In this document: positions 43,079 to 55,330 of the stretch, in pieces
Position numbering within the stretch: position 1 is the stretch's first letter
Layout of the letters: every line of letters starts with the position of its first letter
Assembly: GCA_002205965.3 (NCBI GenBank)
Contig: NADL03000016.1
Span: forward strand, 620,001-684,000
Reading direction: 5' to 3'
Source: Kappaphycus alvarezii
Taxonomy: Eukaryota; Rhodophyta; Florideophyceae; Gigartinales; Solieriaceae
Length of the DNA stretch: 64,000 nt
Notes under the pieces: model-generated
Database searches by the model: none
The model's input: only the letters and a program-made list of their open reading frames with translations
What the model was told of the DNA's origin: nothing
Position numbers and translations under genes: made by a program

Positions 43079-45034
43079 TCAACCGCCTCTGACCTCTATG
43101 ACCCACTCAACACCAGCGACGTTTACACACGTGGAGACTTCATAGTTGCACTTACTCATGATTTGTGCTCTCGCAGAATGTGTTGATGCCAGCAAACCTA
43201 ACGCAACCTGTCCATCAGAGGTTTGCGTGATACGTTTCAAATCCACCGTGCGATAAACTCTCTCTCGGCAACTTGATGAATTTGAATCTCCATTGCCATA
43301 TTCATGCATCTCGAGAAAGTCGCTCGGCGCTTCAATATCCCTGATTCCATATTCCTGATCTCTTTCGGCACTATTGCTTGAAACGATGAACCTTTCCAAT
43401 GTGACTCCACTTGCAAATCAAACCTTTCCATCATGCAATACGGAACTACCGTACGACCAACTGTCTAGGAAAGCCGATGAATGCGGCTCACCATCAGACG
43501 ATTCACGTTTTCCGGCAAGGTTGCTTAGCGTTTCATCATCGCTAAATCCATATTCTTGATCCGCTTCCACAGGTCGTTCGCCTATCTCTGCCCCGTACGA
43601 GTATCTCTCCCTCTCCGCGCGGTTTTTTCTTCCTCTCACCCGGAAAAACTCCAATTCATCATCCGCAACTTCCACCGGGGACCGCGCCAGAATCGCGCAA
43701 ACTTCCTGCTTCACATAAATCCCAGCTATCTCTGCGGTGGAAGCAGGATTCATGCGTAATCTCAACACAGTTAGCACGATTATAGTCACTACTAGCAAGA
43801 TTGTCAGCGATAGCCAGTTAAGAAGCCGCACAGACTCACCCCAGACGACTCCCTCCTCGCTGCGGACCTGGCCATCGTCAACAAAATAGTCTGAAGTATC
43901 CCTCCCCGACACCACTAGTGCAGCTGCACCTCCGAACACGTTCTGAGCGACGTGGAACGCTGGGAGCCTAGTCGGAAGAATCCCATCAACTGTTGTCCTA
44001 TACACATTAGCAGGGATCCGAAACTCGTCGCCCGGTAAGACTGCGACTTCCTCTCGACCTGTAGCATTAAAGCTTATGGCGAATCCATTAAGCATTTCAA
44101 TTGTGATGGGTGAATCGACCATTTCTTTGTTGTACAAGCTGCATAAATAGGAGATGTAGACGTTGTGAAGTGTCTCCACAAGTTGATCCTCGTTGTCAGG
44201 AGGCGGTTCCGCGGCCATGACTCTGGTCTTCTTGTCGCCAAGTGAAAAATAGGCCCTTGTAAAGTAATCAGAGACTTCGCCATCAATTTCGATGGTATGG
44301 TCCGCACCGTACTGATGTATTCGGGAGGTGAGAATGATGCGGACTGGTTCAGTGGCGTTCTGAAAGGGTTGGGGAAGGTCGCCATCCCTATTTGTTGTGA
44401 CGCAAACGTTAATTCTGGTCTCCATCTGAGCGACATGTTCGAGACGAGCGGAGCGACATGGACGGTTCCATGAGGCGCGGTTATGAAACTCAACTTTTTC
44501 CCATTTGGGGGTGACTGGTTGCCTGATCCGAAAGGTCACGGTATTGTTTGTAACGAGGGCGAAGCCCGGATTTGTGAGAAAGAGAATGCAAGTCTCCAAA
44601 CCAAAGGTGAAGAGCAGTATGGAAGTGGCAAAAATGAGGAGCTTTTTGTTTACGGTTCGCTTCGAAGACTTTGTGGTGGCACCCCGGTTAGCGTAAACGC
44701 TGCGAATATCGAAATCACGGAGAAACTCGAGGGTCTGCTTGAGAGAGAAGCCAAAGTTGCTGACCAGTCCATTCTTGCTTCGGAGGAGAAAGGTTGCGAC
44801 GGTCCCTTCTATAACGAGCAGCAGTAAGAGGGAAAGGAAAGCCAGGAAGATATCATCATTAGCGGTAAGGTCTCCAGTGAAAGGGTTTGTGGCCCTTTCA
44901 GTGATAGGTAGAATCGGGCGGAGGAAGGAGTTGATGTTAAAGAAACCCATTGTAGATATGTTACGAATATTTGTCTCGTTAGTGACAAAGGCCAGGAATT
45001 CCCTGCCGTGTCGGTCACCCCTAATTTCGAACAT
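43079..45034 (-). CDS. Three-helix membrane protein A of an unrecognised family, with in-frame TGA
   Basis: Family and function unknown. The ATG at 45034 opens 538 codons ending at a TGA at 43418. The same frame then runs another 112 codons to 43079. Hydrophobic helices are predicted at about residues 62-84 (IFLAFLSLLLLLVIEGTVA), 131-154 and 405-425 (NWLSLTILLVVTIIVL). Between helices 2 and 3 lies a loop of about 250 residues with a Cys pair (193 and 211) and NxT sites (163, 226, 323), so it is probably lumenal or outside the cell. After helix 3 come a conserved STAEIAGIYV and an acidic, Ser-rich tail. The tail motif ADQEYGFSDD (about 491-500) recurs past the TGA as RDQEYGI, so the TGA may be a mutation, an error or a read-through site. 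The clear paralogue is at 52304-53980. There is no frame break before the TGA, unlike the enzyme genes here. Confidence 0.8.
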
Positions 45035-45359
45035 TGTCAGTGAATCACACGGTGAAGAGGCGGAGAATGTTTCGGAGGGGAAGACGTAGGCGATTAATTG
45101 AGGCTACTAAGGGAAGTTGGAGTGGAACGAACAAAAGCTTAAAAGATGTAGATGCATGAATGAAGAACACGATTGAAGCGGGAGTGCGACTTTGTGGGCT
45201 GAACAGATGCTGTAACCTTGAAGACAAGAACTGATCGGAGTTTTCCGGGGGGGCTGTTTGGGAGGGGTAGATGTTTCTTGATACTAATGGAAGAGGGGGT
45301 GACGGAATTTATCGGGAAGTGGATGGGGCAGCTACGAGACTGGCCAAGAGAATTAGATG

Positions 45360-46080
45360 ATTTAGGCGCAGTACAATACAGTATATACTGTACAGCTAAC
45401 AGCACAGTACTGGTGTACTTTGGCCATCTGTTTTTGAACTGCAGGTACAGTACTGTACAGGGATAGCAGCTTTATCATTGTATCGAATTTTTTACCTCGT
45501 GTCTTGTACCGCTGCATAGTCTTGATTGTAGAGTTCAGCATACATCTGTTGCAGAAGTGTAAAATCTGTTTTCTAATGTGCAAAATCTGGCAAATACTTG
45601 CCAAGACATTTTTTTTTGATTAGTGTTCATTTTTACCTCGGTAAGCTCACACCCTCTCACCTTAATCCAAATGAATGGAGGGAGAAACCTTATTGCATTA
45701 CTATCGACCAAGTGGCCTGACGTTAGGAATGACATTACTTCCCAAATATTAATTACCCTAGTTTTTCCCGTTTTTGCCCATACGTTTTCTGCGAGCTATA
45801 CTAACGGGACCGTATTTGACGTTGCGAGCTGACCGGTTGGTCTCCATTTTTGTTTCATTGAATTGAGTAGAGGGTACTGTACAGTAGTCACAGAATCATT
45901 CAAGGGATTTAGGGTTCACTGTACAGGATTACTCATTCCATGCACTCCAGATGAGGCGTTGAGTGGAGAAATTAGGTTGCATTCGTTGGTGGATAATATC
46001 CGCTGGATGATACAGTTCTGTACAGTACAACGTACAGTACAGTGCAGTTCAGTACTGTGATTTAATTACTGTTTACGTAG
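45360..46080. promoter_or_regulatory. TACTGTAC word clusters upstream of membrane protein A
   Basis: The words occur at about 45370-45415, 45445-45460, 45875-45890, 45918 and 46015-46060 (for example CTGTACAGTACAACGTACAG). They begin about 330 bp upstream of the gene A start, a placement matched by membrane-protein gene B. A regulatory role is inference. Confidence 0.4.
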
Positions 46081-46539
46081 AAATGGAAATGATAAGCCAA
46101 TCCGCTTAGACCGCGAGACTGTACTACATCAATTCATTGTTACAGAAAATTACCATTTTTTCTCTCATCGCTACTGCTGTGTAATAATTATCATTTTTCA
46201 CTGTCGCGGCAAGAATAAATAAAATCAATTATAAAACTCTAGGTTTTTTTGAAGAATTGAGGTTGACAGAGATTGTACCGCACTGAATTTTATTACGTAC
46301 GTACCCTACCGTAATAAACACACCTGAGAGGTCTACTTTACAGTTCATCCTCCAATTTTCAAGTAAAGATAACCCAACTTGTACCAATAGGTCTAAAAAG
46401 TTGGCAATTTTGATTGAAGCAAATATCTGGAATTTATTTCCAAATTTGGAGTGGCATCCACTTCAACCAGTGATGCCACAGTAAATTTGGGGATATTATT
46501 TATCCCTCATACAACGGAAACTATTTTCAGCCGGTCAAT

Positions 46540-46938
46540 TATTTTTCAGCGGAAGCCAGTTCCCGCCCTGATCGAAACCCGAGCGCGGGCCACCCGCAAC
46601 ATGGGGGGTGCCGCGGCTATCGCTCACCGCATCAAGGTGACTGACCTGGAACGAAAAATTTCGCGGCGTCTGCTACCGCCCTCAGAAAACCTGACCAGCC
46701 CCCAACTTTGAATTTCAACCGCTGGCGTTTGATTCCCTGGGGTCACCTTCGCCTGCCACCTTCCTCTTCATAGAGAGTCTTCTGCCGCGCATTGCGGAGA
46801 AGTTCGGCACCCCTGTCGGAGTGATCCGCAAGCGCGTGTTGAGTCGCATCAGTTGCACTATCTGGTCGTCAGTTGCGCAAGCTATTTTCTCGCGCATGTC
46901 CCTGCACGTGGACGACGTGGACCATCCTGTTAGCCCTT
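46540..46938 (+). mobile_element. LINE-type C-terminal fragment (copy 3)
   Basis: It reads GGAAAIAHRIKVTDLERKIS (from about 46600), then in a shifted frame from about 46710 FEFQPLAFDSLGSPSPATFL, IRKRVLSRISCTIWSSVAQA and SRMSLHVDDVDHPVS. It is close to copy 1 and truncated at its left. One frame shift near 46700 is seen. Confidence 0.68.
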
Positions 46939-49900
46939 AGCTAGCATTATAGATACTTAATGCAATAAAATTTATCACTATACCGCACAGTCATATATTC
47001 TCAACGTACCGGAAGCTTGAAGAGTATCCCATGACTGCAAGAGCATCTCCGGACAACTGGTAGGACCCCAAACCACTACTTACAGCAAAACACCACAATG
47101 GCGCCATCCATACCTCGCCAGATAGCTATTATCAAAAAGGATACAAACAAAAAATAGCACCAAGCCAATCGTACGGAAGCACCAATCTCCTGTAGGCGCC
47201 AATGCAAGAACATTCAACTGTAACCAATCACCATATTCTCAACCCACCCACCTGGACATAGTAAATGTCAGAAAAAATCACTGCAAGAGGGTAAGCCGAC
47301 CAAATTAGATAAAATTGTTGACGCTAAAGCACTAGAATATACAACTGCCTTAGTCAAAGAATAGGATGTACTGGTTGCTCATTGTGCAACTGCGGCAACA
47401 GAAAAGGCGCGGCGATCGGGTGCAATGGCGAAGCACATATGATGCCCTCAGTTCCACCAGATGGTCGAAGGATATGCAGGTGGTATGCCAGGAACTGATG
47501 TATTTGTCTTTTTACATTTATACCACCAGAAATCAACATTCAGTGCGAAAAGGTTAGGTACACAAAAACAGCGAAGATAAATGCTGAGTAAAGATAAAAT
47601 GTACAACCGTTTTTGACATCGTTCTGGAAATTAAAAAACTATTGGGAGAGACTTTAAATCTTCACACAATTTGAAGTTTCTATAGATAAGCTGTAAATGT
47701 GAAATGCAGGCAAAAAGATGCAGATGCTTAGATCTTTGAGATGCAAATACAGTTTTGAAGAAATCTTTGTAAAACTCGCCCTCGGTAAAATCAAAATTGC
47801 TGTTTTTACTTGCTTGCCAGCGGTTTTAAACAACTTCAAATCTTTTTCGTAACTCCATTCTTCATTATAAAGAGTGAGCGACTCCATGGTGAGTGTTTTG
47901 AGCCACAAGAGGCCCGAACTACGCACGGTTGTCTTGAAACCGGCATCTGCAACAGCTTTTGCATCGTAAATGGTTTCACAAGAGTTCATAAATAGTGAAA
48001 GAAAGACAGAAAGGATCGAATGAATTTGATATATTTTCCGTCCGCCATCATAAATAGTGTGAAAAGATATATGATGCGAAATGTTGATAATTAAAACGGA
48101 TACAAAATACTCACGAAATGGTGTTCATTGGCCATGGAAGTTGCATTTGCAAAATAGTTTCGGTATTTTATTTGAGCGAACATGAGCTATTTTCGTCTTC
48201 AAAGCGATTAATTTGTCAAAAAATTCTAAGTGGGCTTGCGGTAGGGTGCCAGAAGAATTTTTAGCCAAGTCACTTTAGATCACAGAAATTTCGAGTTTGT
48301 ACGGCTGCTAAATAATCACCATCAATATTATCACTAAAAGCTTTTGAAGAATTGAATCTATCCTTTTTAGCTATACTTTTTTCCATATGAATAGGAGGTC
48401 CCGAATCAATTCAGATTTCGCGAACGCAGTATAAGTTGTCCACTTAGACTTAACTATACCTTTAGATTATATTATTTTCTAAAAAAATTCATACCAAATC
48501 AGTCTCGTTTAAAGAATTGTGGTGAATATCTAACATCTTGGCAACAATCATATCAGCACTACAGCAGTTTTCTATCTTATATTGTAATAAAAAGACAGTA
48601 GAAGGCACTCTGGCAGTCTTGACATGGCAGCAAATGGAATAAAATCGGTACCAATTAGTGTTAACGGAAGTCCAATATGCTTATAACAAAAGCGGCATAC
48701 ACAAGAATAACGCCTCAACTTGCAAAAAAATGTAAACAGTAGACGACAAGAAACGACAAAAAAGAGCAAGAGCGCATAGAAAATGAGCAGAAAGGCGGGT
48801 AAGGCGAGAACTAAAAAACAGCGTAAATGGAACGGACAGACCAATTGAAATAGATGCGCACAAGGAGCGCACCGCAAAAGTACTTGAACGAGTGCAATAA
48901 AATGAAGGGTTTCTTTGTCTCCCTGGGCGAGGCAGAAAAGATATGTAAAAGAGAAAGGCCGCCCGGAAGAAACAAAATTGGTGTGTAGCCGTACTTGGTG
49001 ATGAGATTTCCATGGAAAGGTATGCAAGGAGAAAGGATGGCGTTAGGCCAGTCTGCAATGTAAGAAGAGAAAAGTTGCTTCCTGTCCTCTTTCGGCAGCG
49101 ATGGTGCTCAATATTGTGGACGATGCTTGCTTATGTTTTTTCGGGACTGAGGTTTGAATGGGGAGCTGATCGGAGATCAGGTGAAAATATTTGGTATGCT
49201 TTTGACTGAACTTAGTGACCGCTTGCGGGGTAGAAATTTGCTGGTAAAAACCAATCGAAACCATGGAAAATGTGCATGAATCTAGACTCATTTTTAACGG
49301 CCTGTTGATTGAGCGGAATTTCAATTGGATTTTTTGAGTACGAGTTTTGTTTGATTGCATTTTTCGGTTATTTTCAAATATTTTCCCTATACAGGAGGTG
49401 TACCTATTACTTATCAAAAAGGTGCAACGACTGGCCGACTTTCCATTTCAAAGGTATTTCAATAAATTAAAGTAATATAGGGCTAAATGTGCAGTTGATA
49501 ATGGCCTTATTTGACTCAACTATGAGTGGATCTAAAAGATGTGTCAAATTATTGGAATTCATCTACATATGGTAAAATTAACATTAAAAAGGCAAAACAG
49601 TTCAATATGGCGAAAATTTTGTTTTCAAAGCATCGTATAGACTGCTGCGCAGCAGTAAAATCAGTTTAGATCGATGATTAAAATTACAAGTATTCGTTTC
49701 ATACACACAAAAGTGGCATTGAATAAACAAAAGTGTGTCTTAGTAATGTTTTTTTGCAAAATTAACAAAGTCACACAATAGCGCCCTGTATATTTGCATT
49801 CATACGAAAAATACATCTAGGTCCAAAACGATATTTTAAAAATCTTTCATATTAAGAAATATGTTAACCTTTTTGTCAATTCATTTATAAATACTTATAG

Positions 49901-51229
49901 CAATAATTTAAATGATTATAATTTTGAGCACACTTAGGTATTTATTAAAGTGAGTACGATAATTTATTTTCTTCTTTTCTCGAAAAAACATTCCGACAGC
50001 GTATTTGCGTGCAAACAGTCACATTAACAAATAATTATGGCACTACATTCCTGTATTTATCAATATGCATTCGATAAGGGAATTAATGTCTTCAGATTGA
50101 TGCTAATTGAAATAAAATATTCAAGGCATTGTGCAGAAATGTTTTTATATAGGATTGAGTTCATAGTAACACGTATTTTAGTCCAAAAGGGAAACATAGT
50201 TTCCCTTTAGGTATCCTTTTTCACTTCTGAAAGGATAGAATGAAGCTCCATGTTGTATGAACTGCCATTGAAAGGACACTTATTCTGAGAAGGGACTCAA
50301 ATGGTATTCAAACTCCTCCAAATTGTTAGCCCTGTTTATTTTCCCTTGAACTTAGGAGAAGCGATTTTTTACGTCGACAAAACAAGCTCGAGCAATCCCA
50401 ATTTTATCAAAATGCATTTTCTTTAAAATTAACTCATTCTTTTTCAATGATCAAGACGTTTGCACGCGAAAGCATCTGGTCTATTCGGGTTAAACTTTTC
50501 CTCGTCGGACCCTTTCGTGTTTGCTCAACTTGAACTGAGTTCAACGTGGATTGATCTCACGGCACTTTCGTTGCTGCACTTTTGACGGGCTTGTTAATAT
50601 CTTGCACTCATTACCAGGTTGAAAGCATTATTTTTGTGTCGAACATGTCATTACCTCTGAAAAAGCAGCCAGATTCATAAGGATTTACAGAGAGTTGCGA
50701 AGCCTTCAATAAGCCTCAACGTCCAAGTTTTTCCTGTGAAACTTCCCTATTGATATGAATATTTTCCATTCATTTCGACTTAAATCTTCTCAAGCGGTAG
50801 ATAAGATTTTCGGAGTGTTCTAACCATTTTTAAATTGTCACAATGCTCCAGCAGTTGGCATGGGGAGACAAGATTTTATTCTTTGAAATTAGTGAGTGAC
50901 GGCTTTGGGGGATTGTGATTAGGGCTGAAGAGGCGGTATCGAAGTACATCTGTTGGTTTCTATTTGGAAGGTTTTTCTCGTCTAAACAGACATGTGTTCG
51001 TGCCATTTGAGTGCTTTGTTCCCATGCATTGACTGTTTCGGTCAAACTGTGGCTATATTTAATGCTGAGCATGAATGATAGGAATGCCAATATCTTTGTA
51101 AATATGACTGGTTTTTTAAGTCCTGCAAGCTCCCCTCGAGTATGGGACGCTTACAAAGCACCATAGTCCTCATCTGAATAATATAGCAAAAACACGGACA
51201 AAGGTCGACTCTCATTAATTTAATGCCAT
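46939..51229. other. Long gene-poor AT-rich stretch
   Basis: No gene is recognised over about 4.3 kb. Minus-strand frames at 47654-47989 (111 codons) and 48572-49027 (151 codons, hydrophobic) have no identifiable domain. The second lies opposite purine-rich DNA, which produces hydrophobic readings by composition. Decayed repeats are likely but I cannot name them. 49440-50820 is especially AT-rich with dense stops. Confidence 0.45.
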
Positions 51230-51930
51230 CACTGTACAGTATGTGTATGTGGGAAACTGGGGCCCTCATCTACGGTAAAGACTTTAGTGGGCTTGCTAAA
51301 GAGACATACCTGGATGGGCTTAACCGATGCCTACTCCAGCAAGGGGGACAAGGGTACATACTGTAGTACTGAACTACTGTAGTGCAATACTGTACTTTCC
51401 GTATTGATACTGTATAAAGTACAGTACGGTTGATACTTTAGGATACGGTACTGTAATGATAGAGCTACAAGGGATACCGACGAAAAAAAATAATATGAAA
51501 TACTGTACATACTTACAGTATTACTGTATTCAATGAGAAAAGCATTAGGCTACGGTATCAGAAATTCAGCTACAGTACTGTCCTGTAGAGCAATCGTACG
51601 GTTTCGCAATTGGGTTGACAATGATACGATATCTACGCTTCGGTACAAATTTACTGGATACCAGCCCACATATCTGCCACAGTAAATTGACCCTCATTTA
51701 CCCAGATAACATTCTGCTTTATGGCGATGTGAACAGCACTGATGAGTGCAGCAGGCGGATGTAATACTCTGTTGTACAGTACTGTACTGTTGCGAGTTGC
51801 GGCCGTTTCAAGGAGGATGGCAGTTCTGTACTGTACCTGGCAAGTCGGATATTTCCAGAGCATTAATCCTTGCTGTACTGTACTGTTCAAGACGGCAATC
51901 AGTATTGTACTGTAGGAATATTACAAACAA
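51230..51930. promoter_or_regulatory. Dense TACTGTAC word cluster upstream of membrane protein B
   Basis: This is the densest cluster in the window. Words of the GTACTGTA/TACAGTAC type and one-base variants occur repeatedly at about 51233, 51360-51430, 51450, 51500-51530, 51572, 51775-51790, 51827 and 51875-51915. It ends about 380 bp before the start of membrane-protein gene B. A scrap of retroelement-like sequence lies at 51300-51360 within it. Function unknown. Confidence 0.42.
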
Positions 51931-52303
51931 TTGGCTACAACGCCGTGAGCAGTCTTTGTTTCCTGCGATTTCAGAGCTCTTTGTTTCCTATGCATCAAAT
52001 TTGAAAGCTCGATCCTGCATGATAATAGAGCCTAAACGCGTTTCTCCCTCTTTCTTCGTTCTTATGACTTCATGTGGTCCAAATGCTCCACCCCCGTGGC
52101 TGCAGACAGGATTACCGTCATTAATTCAGCAAATGACTTCAAACCCACTCACCGGACCGATTTTCACTTGCAACCTCGCTACCGACTGGCGTTCTTACCA
52201 CTCTCCCAGCTTACCTTCGACATTTTTCCCCGAAACTTCGTAACCCAAAAAGGCCCCAGACTGCAGTTCGCATGCAGCCCCTCGTAACCTTATTTCTTCC
52301 CAC

Positions 52304-53980
52304 ATGTTTGCAATTCACAGTCTCTTCACACCGCCAATAGCACCATTTTGTTCCCCTCGATTCCGCAAACCACTCTACCCAGGCAATTGCACTGCCGTCC
52401 CGTATTCATTCCATGTCAGCCGAGGATATTCCATCGTTTATAACACTCGTCGATGCCACGGGACGCACTACTTTGCCGCCAATCCCGAAGCCATTCCGCT
52501 TAGACTGCGACCAGAAAACGCCTCCGACACAGCCGTCAACATTGCCACATTTCTTTCCGATACACTCGTGGTAACTCCTCGAGTCGCAAACCGCTTCTCT
52601 TCTGACCTTACATCCACGGATGACCCACTTTTGGCCTTGCTGTCCCTCCTCCTGCTTCTTGTCATGGATAGCATCCTGGCCACTATTTTGCTGCGCACTT
52701 ATCGTGGCTCTGTAAGCAATGTCGGCTTCTCAATCAAGCAGTTTATCGACATGGCCCGTGAATTTCGCTTTACTCACCTTTTCAAAGGCCACCGCAAAAG
52801 ATCCTCCGCTCGCGCTCGCGGAACACGCATTAATCAAAACGTCCTGTTTGTTGCAATTCTCCTCTTAATTCTCACCTTTGGACTCGAGGGCGTAGTACTC
52901 TTTCTGAGCAGTCCAGAGCTCAAGGAAGTTTTCAATGACCAAACATCCTACACATTACGCACCGATATCATGCCAGATTGGAATGAAATACAACGGGCGG
53001 GGATTTCCGCAACCATGAGACCGTGCAATGCTATCACCCTTGCTGATGTTGACCAAGGCAACAATCAGTTGAGCCTGTGCATGATGTCGGACCCCCTCAC
53101 AAATCTGCGAGAGGAGCCCACGGTCATTGACGGAAACATAACCCTCTCCATTGTCACCGAAGTGCACGAATTCGGCATTCAGCACAATGTCACCGTTGGC
53201 GAGTTTTCCGCCAGGTTCATCGGTCGCGGCTACTTCACACTCAACGATGCTGTCAATCGAATGCTTCGGTCAAGACAATCCCTTTTGAATCGAGGGAGGG
53301 CGTTTGGATTGATGCACCGTCAGTACGTCGCTTATCTCTTCTCACAGCACGGTCGGCTTAGCCCCAACCAGGGCTTAAGTCTCGAGCAGTTGGAAGCACT
53401 CGATATTAGGTTCAGTACTACGGAGGGAGAGACGATAAGAGTAGTCCAAGTGATTGGAAACCGAAGATTCCGTACGGTCCCCACCATTCGCTACATAACA
53501 ATAGTCACAGGCATGATTCCTCATGGGCTCGAGGCTTTACGATTCGCGCATGCCACTTTGAAGGGCTCTATTGCAGTTGCGTTGGCAGGACCAGATGAGA
53601 CCGACCTGCACATGGGACGAGGAGACATTCTCGCCCTCAGGGGTTGGCTTTGGAGAGAGACCACCAGGAAACTCAACTGGTTGTCGCTCACTATTCTGTT
53701 GGTTTTCTCCTCTTTGACTCTTGTGGGGATGAGATATTTGTATGCACCTATTGGAACCGCTGAAATCGCAGGGACATATGTTACAGAGGTCGTAGGAGCT
53801 GAGATACACAGGCCACCGGCGCTGCTACAGGATTCAGAAAACATGTACTTCAGGGCGCCGCGAGAGGTCATTTCAGGAGCCGTAAGCGCTCTGGACGACG
53901 TTGGAGTTTCGACGTGGGATGAGTATTACCACACCAGTCAACAAACTGGGTGCAAACGTTCGATTACCAAAAGATCTTAA
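52304..53980 (+). CDS. Three-helix membrane protein B, intact paralogue of protein A
   Basis: Family and function unknown. The single uninterrupted frame has 558 codons from the ATG at 52304. Helices are predicted at about residues 108-130 (LALLSLLLLLVMDSILATI), 179-201 (VLFVAILLLILTFGLEGVVL) and 456-478 (NWLSLTILLVFSSLTLVGM). A basic loop of about 45 residues joins helices 1 and 2 (KGHRKRSSARARG), so that side is probably cytosolic. The 254-residue loop between helices 2 and 3 has Cys241 and Cys259, spaced 18 apart exactly as in protein A. A conserved GTAEIAGTYV follows helix 3 and then a cytosolic tail with FRAP-type sequence. The N-terminal 100 residues (YNTRRCHGTHYFAANPEA) align weakly with protein A. 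The similarity is strongest in the helices and juxtamembrane parts, suggesting an old duplication. No coding partner is adjacent. Confidence 0.82.
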   Translation: MFAIHSLFTPPIAPFCSPRFRKPLYPGNCTAVPYSFHVSRGYSIVYNTRRCHGTHYFAANPEAIPLRLRPENASDTAVNIATFLSDTLVVTPRVANRFSSDLTSTDDPLLALLSLLLLLVMDSILATILLRTYRGSVSNVGFSIKQFIDMAREFRFTHLFKGHRKRSSARARGTRINQNVLFVAILLLILTFGLEGVVLFLSSPELKEVFNDQTSYTLRTDIMPDWNEIQRAGISATMRPCNAITLADVDQGNNQLSLCMMSDPLTNLREEPTVIDGNITLSIVTEVHEFGIQHNVTVGEFSARFIGRGYFTLNDAVNRMLRSRQSLLNRGRAFGLMHRQYVAYLFSQHGRLSPNQGLSLEQLEALDIRFSTTEGETIRVVQVIGNRRFRTVPTIRYITIVTGMIPHGLEALRFAHATLKGSIAVALAGPDETDLHMGRGDILALRGWLWRETTRKLNWLSLTILLVFSSLTLVGMRYLYAPIGTAEIAGTYVTEVVGAEIHRPPALLQDSENMYFRAPREVISGAVSALDDVGVSTWDEYYHTSQQTGCKRSITKRS

Positions 53981-54555
53981 CTTTGTCCGACTCGTTAGGG
54001 TCACCCTGCATGCGTCTTACGACGTGGTCGGGAGAAAATCATTGGAGCAAAACATCAGTGAGGCGCGGGATGGCAAGTAGGTGGACATCATGAAGTCCAT
54101 GAGGGGGTTCAAACCTGAGACCGATATTTGAGAAGCATGGTTTAGGGGTTTTATGTGTGTATTATCGGGCTTGTCAGCGACGCTGGCTGCTGTCAGTATT
54201 TCCGAAGACCGCCATATTCCTTAATGTGGAAAGTAGAGATCCGTCGCACAAACTCCCGAAGTGTCTAGCAGCCCAGCATATCTGTGCGCGGGTGTGCAGT
54301 TGCACCAGTCTCATAAGGGCTTTGCTGCTGCTCGCATCTATTATGCTTGCAGCATACCGTACATTTCCAAATTGAGGTTTGCCACAGGTGTGAAGCCGTG
54401 GCCGTATTGTATTGCACAGATCTACTCCAGAAAGCCAATTGCTGCTCGAGACTACTGTACTTTCATATTTGCTTCTCAGGGCCCAACTACTGTAGCTTAA
54501 CTTCGCCGTCACTATTTTTGAAATTTTTTTCTCGAGTTACAGTACTGTACCGTGA
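53981..54555. other. Intergenic, no supported gene
   Basis: This is the 3' flank of membrane-protein gene B up to the left end of Harbinger 2. One TACAGTACTGTACC word lies at about 54538, directly against the transposon end. Confidence 0.5.
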
Positions 54556-55139
54556 GGCCTGTTCCAATACAAAAAATTATCGCATGGGGCACAAAATATA
54601 CATGTGTTTATATGTCATATCTATCCGTTTTTACTCCTTAATTTTCTTTAATACTTGTAAAGGGCTACTAAAATTGACCAGCTTTGGAGCGGGATGTAGT
54701 ATCGCAGCCCAAGAGGTTTCACACGTGTAGCACGCAGCAAGGTTGCTGGTGGAAGTCTACTGTAAGCCCAACTAGCCGAGCTTACAAAGTCTGACACAAC
54801 TATTGGCCATTGTGCTCGACGGGTTGGCTTCCCTTATTGCAGCAAGAACAAGTGTTTACTTCTGTCTGATGGCTGATGATTCTTGTCTTGGACGCTCCGC
54901 TACCGTACGCAAGCCCTTATATAGACTTTTTTGTAGTCTGCACTGTAATTTGGAAGTACAGTACAGTGCAATGTAGAAATTCCACCGTAAAAAAAAATAT
55001 CTCCAATAGGACGAGCATACAAAGATCATTATCATAAAATATCTACGCATTCCTGCTGAGCTGTCACAGGTGCTGCGCTGGCACAGCAAAACGTTGCTTG
55101 CTGCGCTAGCACTTTCGCACAGAATTTATGTATAACACG

Positions 55140-55330
55140 GCGGAAAACTTCTGCATGTTGCGGGCTACGACCAATCGCTGAAGCTGCACACCTGGACCAA
55201 ATGACATAGCTGAGCTTAGATAAAGCCGAGAGAATATCATCGCCTTTGAGCTTCCGATACGGGCCGCGATGCCGGCCGCATACTCGTCAACACCATATCA
55301 TAATCGACCTTCCAACACTTTTTCTATCGT
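55140..55330 (-). mobile_element. LINE-type C-terminal fragment nested in Harbinger 2
   Basis: On the minus strand it reads VDEYAAGIAARIGSSKA and then, in a shifted frame, LSYVIWSRCAASAIGRSPQH. It matches the fragment at 38300-38490 closely and the other LINE ends more distantly. Its place within the transposon ends shows it inserted after Harbinger 2 formed, or was carried by it. Confidence 0.55.

Noticed and set aside
47654-47989. Minus-strand frame of 111 codons, possible transposase piece
   Set aside because: The sequence looks somewhat protein-like, but I find no motif, ends or partner to assign it.
48572-49058. Hydrophobic minus-strand frames of 151 and 125 codons, possible membrane protein
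   Set aside because: They lie opposite purine-rich DNA, which reads as Phe/Leu/Ser-rich in any phase; the two frames overlap and neither shows a family motif.
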